Source of the DNA: Hyaloscypha bicolor E
Lineage: Eukaryota > Ascomycota > Leotiomycetes > Helotiales > Hyaloscyphaceae
DNA: 64,000 bases
Assembly: GCF_002865645.1 (NCBI RefSeq)
Contig: NW_020194655.1
Span: 1-64,000 of the forward strand
Reading direction: 5' to 3'
Part shown: in pieces, positions 57,227-64,000 of the stretch
How positions within the stretch are numbered: position 1 is the stretch's first letter
How the letters are laid out: each line of letters begins with the position of its first letter
Notes under the pieces: generated by a model
The model's input: the letters and a program-made list of their open reading frames with translations, nothing else
What the model was told of the DNA's origin: nothing
Database searches by the model: none
Made by a program: the position numbers and the translations under genes

Positions 57227-59638
57227 CTAAGCCGCCGAATTTTCTGCCCCAATAAGTGTAGGTGCAATTCGTCTTCTCTTCTTCTCTCCACCTTGCGAGG
57301 CATCCTCCTTCTCGCCAGACTCACTTTCACTCGCATCTCTCTTCACCCCACTGACAGAACTTGTCGTGCTTCGAGGTGTCTGAGGAGGTGTCGTCATCGG
57401 CATGCCGGTCATGAAGCTGACATTTCCTCCGGCAGCAGCGATGCTGCCAAGACTGCCTGCAACTAGGGGAGGGTTGCTAATGACGGACCCTGCTGCGCCT
57501 GGAGCATAGGAGGACTGCGTGGCGATTGAGGAGGTCGAGTTTGACCGTGTGGGGGAGGAGGGTCGGGCGGTCGGCCCCAGAGGAGCCGGCGGTGGAGAGG
57601 GAGCGATGGAGTATGACGAGGATGACCTATGATGGTGATTTGATGCCGGGAAAGGGGAAGGGGGTGCGATGGAGGTTGGCGTGGCCATTGGTGTATTTTG
57701 TGATGATGAGACTGCCGTGCTGGTACCAATCACCGGGTGCTTCGCGGTGGGCACTTCGCCAGTGTAAATTTGGCCAAGCTCACCCGGAGAAAAGGTCAAT
57801 GTCGAGCAGAACCCATCAGAAGATGTCATGAGAAGAGTCAAGCCATCAGTGGACCTACAACAGGAGTTAGCAACGCGCGGGAAATATCTGGGGCCATGCT
57901 CACCAAGTCAAATCTGTGAAGGTCGCACAATGAAGATTGCTAACGACGCATAGCGGAGTCTGCTGCTGTGTATCGTACATCAGAACAGAGTCCTCCGTGG
58001 CAACAGCATAAATCATTCGATACGGTAGCGAGAAGGCCATTGTTGGGCCCTGCGAGCTGGCGTTTGTTGTCTCCACCTCTAACAATTTCGGCTTGGGAGA
58101 CGATGTTGGCCCTGAGGGATCGGTTGTTTGTGGCATAAGTGGCGGAGGTTCCATGATCGAGTGTGCAGGAGATTTCGGTACCACCGGCTCAGGAAGCTCT
58201 GCCATAGTATCCTCGGCTGAAGACGTATCGATTGCAATATTCTTCGTCGTTACGGGTGCCTTACGGGTCGTATAGTAGATCGGAGAGCACTTGACTACCA
58301 CGGAAGGCTTCTTGTGTCCTGGGAGATGTGCTATTGGCGGCTTATTGATTCCTCCTCTCGTGTATATGTAAACCGTATTGATAACTTCGTATAATGCCTT
58401 CGCAGTTTCATCCGGCCCTTTGTATTGAGTTTGGTATTGTCCGGCGGGTGTAAAAAGGAGGCTGCCATCAGGGGTGAAGGTCAATCGTCGGAAGAAGGAC
58501 TTCAGGGTATCATTTGCGTAAATGTTGGCATTCTTGACTCCCAGCCCAATAGTATACGGCTTTGGCGATGGCTCCATTGGCATAACTGCAGGGAGAGGCA
58601 ATGATGGCGCAGGGGAAGCCGATCTCCGCATTGACATTGCTGGGGACGCAGCACCAAAAGAAGATCGTCTGCTGTGGCTTATGGTGCTTGGTGGGTTCAT
58701 AGGCAGAGCAAGAGACGTCGGCGTGCCCGGACAGGATGGCACAGGAGACCCGATGGCGTTGCTGGTAGATTCGTTGGAAGCTTGTGATCGTAGGCCCATG
58801 TCTGGAGGAGCTGGGCTGTTCGAGGAGATTCGTCGACCCGGCAAGTCCATCTTCAAATTTGTTCCAATCTTCCTTGGATCGTCATCCCGGTTATCTAACG
58901 TAAATGTACCCTCCTTCGTCTTCAGCGTGTAGATGTGTACGGATCGATCAGAGGATTGAGTTGCAATGTATTCGTTGAGGGGATCCCAGGCCACACCTTG
59001 AACATAATGCTGATGCTCGGCGATTTGGCGTATTAATTGGCCTGGAAAGGTTAGCATAACGTGCAAAGTCGGGCTCCTGACATACCAGTCTGAGCATTGT
59101 AGATTCTAGCCACATTGTCCATGCTGCCCGTGATGAAGTAGATACCATCCGGAGACCACGCAAGGTCATAGATTTCAGCGCCAGAGGACCGGCACATATG
59201 CTTCGTCCGCCAAGCTTCCTTGTCCTCGATTCCATCCTCCCCAAATGTAGGTTTTGCAGTCTTCGTGTCGAGAACCCAAGTGATCACGTTTCCATCATCT
59301 CCGGCGGATGCCAATACATCTCCTGCAAGCGGTCAGTAGATTCCAAGCCCCAGTCAGGCAATCATACCTCTAGGAGCCCATCTCACGACATTCACTGCTT
59401 GCGTATGCCTGATCATTGTACAGAGGTACTCGACCTTCCTATCCTCACCATCCGAATCTAATCTCCATAACTGTAACCATCAGCATTGTCCCCAGCTCCA
59501 GCTGCGCGTTGAACGTACCCTGACATTGTTATCTCCTCCTCCCGTAGCCAATCGACCTTTCCCATGGGGCTGGAAATCTGCGGAGTATATAGGAGCATTC
59601 TCGGCATGCCAGTTAACGATTATGGGTGAGGCTTTCAT
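57227..59638 (-). CDS. CAC2: Chromatin assembly factor 1 subunit B (p60, Cac2)
   Basis: Five exons: 59638-59519, 59470-59368, 59322-59086, 59041-57904 and 57854-57227. They join in phase to 741 aa. WD40 blades are plain: SADFQPHGKGRLATGGGDNN, VLASAGDDGNVITWVL, IYDLAWSPDGIYFITGSMDN and HYVQGVAWDPLNEYIATQSS. Next comes FFRRLTFTPDGSLLFTPAGQ, a hallmark of CAF-1 p60/HIRA-related proteins, then LPYRMIYAVATEDSVLMYDT and a final blade across the last intron. The C-terminal 200 residues are Ser/Pro-rich and end in a basic patch (GGEKKRRRIAP). The protein helps deposit histones H3-H4 behind replication forks and is nuclear. The start at 59638 gives MKASPIIVNWH, matching the expected N-terminus. It is a conserved single-copy gene and marks the return to core sequence. 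Confidence 0.9.
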
Positions 59639-60106
59639 GATTGCCGCTTAATTAAAGCTTTACGAAGCTGCCGTCGAGGTAGAATACGGCGGCAGCACCG
59701 CTGCTCTTCCTGTGAGACAATTCGAAACTCTCGCCTTTGTCGTGCTGGATACGTCGTACTGGTTTGCAGCGGAAGGTTCGTCTTAGTCGACTCGCAACGT
59801 GAGGAGATTCGTGGTTTGGGGATCTGCAGGTGCAAGGGTAGTGTGAGTCGTGTGAGGCCGAGCCGTAATGGGTCGTGAACGTTCGCGGGAATGTAAAAGG
59901 ATTTGGAGATTGATCTTCACCGTAAACCGTCGATTCGAAGATCGGATGAGGGGGGAATTGGAGTTGTGGTTGTTGCAGACGAGGGACTGAAGGGCGGATG
60001 CTGAGGTGCAGAGGTGCTGAGGTGCTGAGGAGTAACGGGTGCAGGCGCGTCGGAAGCAGCCAATGGAGATCGAGGTTCGCGTCGCAAACCACAGAGGCGA
60101 GAGAGC

Positions 60107-60131
60107 CCAGCCAGCCAGCCAGCCAGCCAGC
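60107..60131. repeat. (CCAG)n microsatellite
   Basis: About six tandem CCAG units lie in the leader side of CAC2. Confidence 0.9.
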
Positions 60132-60966
60132 TTGGATTTCTGGTCAACGCTCAATAGCTCAATAGTCAAGTTTTACATTGTTCCGCTCGCAAGGGAACTA
60201 TCAATTGCTTCACGCATTCCATTGTTTGTCATTTCTTTGCAACAATTACAGCTGCAGCTAAAGACTTCTGCTTCCCCGGAGCATGTGCATGCATGTGTAT
60301 GGTCTGAGGTCTGAAGCTTCACATCCCCCCTCCTATCACACCACCGCCTTTCTGCGCCTCACGTATTGTTCACTCTATCACAGACGGCCGACAGCTGCCG
60401 ACGCTTTGTGGAGCAAAGCTGGGCTCGACTCAAGGCAGATTGACTCGTGAGTCACGTGCCTGGCTCTCTTTGAACATTCCCTGCATCAGTTTTTCTCTTC
60501 TGCAGCTGCTCTGCAACAGCAACAGTGTACCCAAGCGGGTGGATTCTGCATAAATTCAAGCTACCGGTATATCACCAAGGCCGCCCCTTGACTCTGGCCG
60601 GGTGACTGTGACCGTGCGGAAGGGAGGCGGCCGTTCGGGCAGTAGTGGACGCAGCACTGCAAAGGCTGAAAAATGACTTGCTCACCGCTCAGTTTGGCGT
60701 GGTTGGCAGCAAAGGTGGGCATTTTCACACTTCAAATATCGGACTCTGTGCTCGCCCCAGGCTTTCTTTCCAAGGTTGTCCGTGGTGATTTCTTGCCACA
60801 TGACTGCGTCTGCACTGAGGCCTTGAGTCCCTGATCCCTTCGTGTGGCCAATTAGTCTGTCTTTTCCAGCATCTCCAACGCCCTCCGCTGCCATCCCCGC
60901 CCGGCCTGAGGTTTATCCACGTTCCACGTTCCGCTTTCCACGTCCCACGTTTAGTAAGGGCACTTA

Positions 60967-60990
60967 GCTGCTGCTGCTGCTGCTGCTGCT
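60967..60990. repeat. (GCT)n microsatellite
   Basis: About eight tandem GCT units lie in the region upstream of the ABCC transporter. Confidence 0.9.
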
Positions 60991-61452
60991 CTTCCTTCTT
61001 CCCCGGATTCCGGGGGTGGCATTTGATTGAGCACCAGACTGTTGTGACCTTCTCGATTCGCTTAGCCTTCAAGCTCGTCAACCCCTCCAGCCCCTCGCCG
61101 GGCACCCACCCCCCCACCACTGACATCCCAAACCCCCTTGTGCGCCCTCCAGAAATAGGGCCCCGACAATCTCCTGAGTGCGAGCGAAGATATCTGCTTG
61201 CCCGGTGAGTCACAAATCACAGGCTCGATATCAGAACATTCAATCCACCCCCCAAGGATATATCCATTTGGAGCTCGTCATCATTATCAAAATCACCACG
61301 ATTATTGCAATAATCATAATCATCAAAATCCCACTCAACTGGAAATTTTCGCTAATCCTCTGCTTGCTTGATATTCACCTTCAAGAGTCCAGTGCCGGAC
61401 TAAGACATGCTCGTTTCCCCATCTCAACCCTGCCAAGTATAGGACAATCAAG

Positions 61453-64000
61453 ATGCTCGAGAATGATTCGAGATCCCTTGTTGCAGGAGTGGCCGGACTG
61501 GCTCTGGTTTTTCTTCTCACGATTCCCTCGCTTGCAGGTGTTGCCTCCCACTTACGGGAGTCCAAGCCACGATCACACGTCTACGAGGACGAAGATGGAG
61601 TTGCCACAGAGAAATCTGTTGCAAGGTATTCTGCCAAGATCCCCAAGATCCTTCTTTCCGTCTTCGCGGTCCTTGGTCTAGTGACGTCAATTGCTTTGGC
61701 GGTCCTGGAAACGCTCGCAGGTGTTGATGTCATTGTGGGCTGGGTGAATGTTGGACAATGGGTTGGTACATTCATGGAATTTCAATCTGGCCGTGCTGAC
61801 ATGTGTCCAGGTGCTAATCGTGACTCAAACAGCCGGGATCCTCCTGATCAAGGACTCAGTGAAACGATACGCCCTTGGAATCTACGCAACTATCTCCTCG
61901 ATTTTTCTTCTTGCGGTTCTCCTATTCCAGGATGGAGTCATCACCGAGGATGCCAGTCATGGTAGGACCTTTGGAACCAGTGGGGAAATTGGCCTCCGCA
62001 TTTCACAGCTCGCTCTTTCAGCCCTGACAGCATTCTCGAGTGTCTCATTACCTCGCCGACCTGATGTCTTTCGGGGTGGAAAGCCAGTTGATAGGATGTA
62101 TTCGGTCTCAGCTCTTGGCCGGTATAGCTTCTCGTGGGTTGGAGACATGCTTACATTGGCGAGGAAGAAGAATCGACTTGAATTGGATGATCTACCCACA
62201 ATGGATCACTATACCCGGTCGAAAGATCTCAGCGACTCGTGGGGAAAGAAAAAGCATCCCCGAAAGCTTTGGATAGAGATATTCCTAGCCCATAAATGGC
62301 CTTTCATGATTCAATGGCTCTTGACGCTGCTCTCGGCTTTCGGCAACTTCGCGCCACAGTTCACGACATATCACATCCTACGGCTTCTAGAACGTCGACA
62401 ACCAGGAGATCCAGCTAGCCCCGAAGCTTGGGTTTGGGTCGTAGCTCTGACTCTCACAACGATAGGACAGGCAGTGATCGAATCTTGGCTTTTCTGGTAA
62501 ACTGTTCCCCACTAATCTCCAGCGCAATGCTAACTACGTTCAGGATCTCTTGGTCGGAGGTTGCCATCCCAATTCGCAGCCAAGTGTCTGCCTTGATCTT
62601 CCAGAAAGCCATGCGTAGGAAGGACGTAAAAGGAGCGTCCAAATCAAACAAGAAAGAATCCGCAGACGTTCCAAATTTGGCACGAGATGCTGCCACCGAC
62701 AAGGCAGAAGTTGACGAGGAAGACGAGGCTGATCCCAAAGGGAAGCAGTCTACTGTTAATCTCATTGGCGTTGATACTAAGCGAGTCTCGGACTTTGCTT
62801 CATTCAACAATTACTTTCCTGGCAGTTTCTTCAAGCTGATTGTATCCTTCGTCTTTCTCATTAGCATTATTGGCTGGAAGGCTTTGCTCACTGGGTTTTT
62901 GGCGATGTCCCTGACAATTCCAGTGAACATCTACTTCAGCAGGCGATACTCGGCTGCGCAAGATAGGTTGATGAAGGTCAGAGATGTTAAGATGGGTGTC
63001 GTGACAGAAGCGTTGCAAGGTAAGAAATTCTGAATGGCTTACGGATCTCTTTGTGATATTTTGCAGGCATTCGGCAAATCAAGTTCTCGGCATTAGAAAG
63101 AAACTGGCACGAAAAGATAGGGAAGGTCAGAGAAAGGGAACTGGGTGAGCAGTGGAATGTTTTTGTGTTCGTACTCCTATCCGATTGATCTGCCAATGCT
63201 AACCGTATCCAGTTCCGATACCTTCCTAATTTTGTGAGTCACCAATCAATATGCTGACCCGATTCCCCTCTAACATTTTACAGCTGCTGGATCACAAGTC
63301 CGATTGCACTTGCTGCAACATCTTTGGCGGTCTACTCCTACCTATACGGCGAGCTCACCCCATCGGTTGCCTTCACGGCCATTGGCGTATTCAGCAATCT
63401 CGAAGTGACACTTGCAGTCATCCCTGAGCTGACCACAGATCTGATCGATGCCCACATCTCCGTCACACGAATCGAAAGATATCTCAATGCCCCGGAGATT
63501 ACCAAGAACACAACTGATTCCCCGAATATCTCTTTCGACAATGCGTCGATTGCGTGGCCCTCAGATGAAGAGAAAACGGATAATGATCTACGATACGTGT
63601 TAAGGAATATCAACGTTTCATTCCCCGAGAACGAGCTCAGCGTCGTTAGCGGTAAGACTGGAACTGGGAAGAGTCTTTTGCTTGCCGCGATACTGGGCGA
63701 GGTGGATGTACTTTCAGGGAAGATCAACGTTCCGAGCGCACCGCATACACGAGATCGGCATGACAATCTGGCCACGAAAGACAACTGGATTATTCCGTCT
63801 TCAATTGCGTTCGTAGCGCAGATTCCATGGATTGTAAGTCTTGCTTTGTTGTGTCCAGGAACCTCGTGCACCCAGAAATGGGTGGATCAATTTAAGGAGT
63901 GCCCTCAAACGGTGCAGATTCTGACATCCTGATGTAGGAAAATGCAAGCATCAAGGAAAATATCCTCTTTGGTTTGCCGGACGACGAATACCGATACCAC
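61453..64000 (+). CDS. ABC transporter, ABCC (MRP-like), 5-prime part, runs off the window
   Basis: Visible exons: 61453-61761 (or -61743), 61811-62496, 62544-63019, 63067-63166, 63213-63233 (a 21-bp exon), 63284-63833 and 63938 to the window end, all in phase. The first about 150 residues hold several membrane segments (an N-terminal TMD0 as in MRP proteins). The first transmembrane domain follows, with FSWVGDMLTLARKKNRLELD, WISWSEVAIPIRSQVSALIF and CWITSPIALAATSLAVYSYL. The first nucleotide-binding domain has its Walker A at GKTGTGKS, then the Q-loop region FVAQIPWIENASIKENILFG. These full-length transporters export conjugates, drugs or metabolites at plasma or vacuolar membranes; the substrate is not predictable. 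The signature motif, Walker B and the second half lie beyond the window. The first intron has two possible donors. Confidence 0.88.

Larger units (their letters stand above)
59639..61452. promoter_or_regulatory. Divergent promoter region, CAC2 and ABCC transporter
   Basis: 1.8 kb separates two divergent starts. A CCAG tetranucleotide run (60107-60131) and a GCT run (60967-60990) are the clearest repeats. GAGTCACGTG at about 60451 contains an E-box-like CACGTG. A long minus-strand frame (60725-61213) with a poly-Gln run is produced by the GCT repeat and is not convincing as a gene. Confidence 0.5.

Noticed and set aside
57526..58932. Plus-strand open frames over the CAC2 gene (101 and 136 codons)
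   Set aside because: They are antisense to the Ser/Pro-rich part of CAC2, whose five-exon model is strongly supported.
60725..61213. 162-codon minus-strand frame with a poly-Gln run
   Set aside because: The Gln run is only the GCT microsatellite read in reverse. The rest has no motif and lies in the promoter region of a divergent gene pair.
1..64000. CRISPR arrays, bacterial operons, rRNA genes or riboswitches
   Set aside because: The window is clearly a fungal chromosome end. No spacer-repeat arrays, rRNA sequence or tRNA cloverleaf were found by eye on either strand.

Overview
The window is the end of a chromosome of a filamentous ascomycete (Pezizomycotina). It opens with a CCCTAA/TTAGGG telomere. 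It carries long AT-rich blocks with the C-to-T, G-to-A decay expected of repeat-induced point mutation (RIP), short introns with GT...CTAAC/CTGAC...AG signals, and families typical of these fungi (HET, FunK1, Clr5, Zn2Cys6). I cannot name the species; class-level placement would be a guess.

Region 1 (1-9.9 kb) is the subtelomere. From the telomere inward there are: a RIP-decayed remnant resembling the N-terminal half of telomere-linked RecQ-helicase genes (about 240-2650, minus), an array of 182-bp repeats, and a 169-bp element with 10-bp inverted ends. Then comes a small healthy island (5.7-9.4 kb) with an HD-domain gene and a convergent Zn2Cys6 regulator. This island is flanked by two inverted copies of the same decayed repeat. 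Region 2 (9.9-18 kb) is an AT-rich block of unrecognised decayed elements.

Region 3 (18-33 kb) mixes a few plausible genes with gene fragments and pseudogenes. It holds an intact-looking vWA-domain gene, an orphan C-terminal piece of dolichol kinase, a coiled-coil pseudogene, an unrecognised minus-strand pseudogene, a FunK1 kinase pseudogene with ten premature stops, a scrap of response-regulator receiver domain, and a HET pseudogene. Three of the pseudogenes (coiled-coil, unrecognised, HET) are each split by one copy of the same solo LTR, and each LTR has a perfect 5-bp target duplication. Nearly all their stop codons are one C-to-T or G-to-A change from a Gln, Trp or Arg codon.

Region 4 (34.5-64 kb) becomes ordinary gene territory: a dynamin-like GTPase, a Clr5-domain protein, an MFS permease (Dal5/allantoate type, with one damaged-looking splice acceptor), an intact HET protein of 1061 aa, a CAF-1 p60/Cac2 homologue, and a divergent ABCC transporter that runs off the window. 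It is interrupted by one more decayed element gene (41.6-45.5 kb, minus). That gene belongs to the DUF3435/FluG (tyrosine-recombinase-like) family and ends in zinc-finger-like and chromodomain exons. An ankyrin-repeat gene fragment lies beside it.

From telomere to interior the window therefore shows a gradient from pure decayed repeat, through a belt of duplicated and broken host genes, to conserved single-copy genes such as CAC2. All gene models are read by eye from the DNA. Family names rest on motif recognition, not on database searches.
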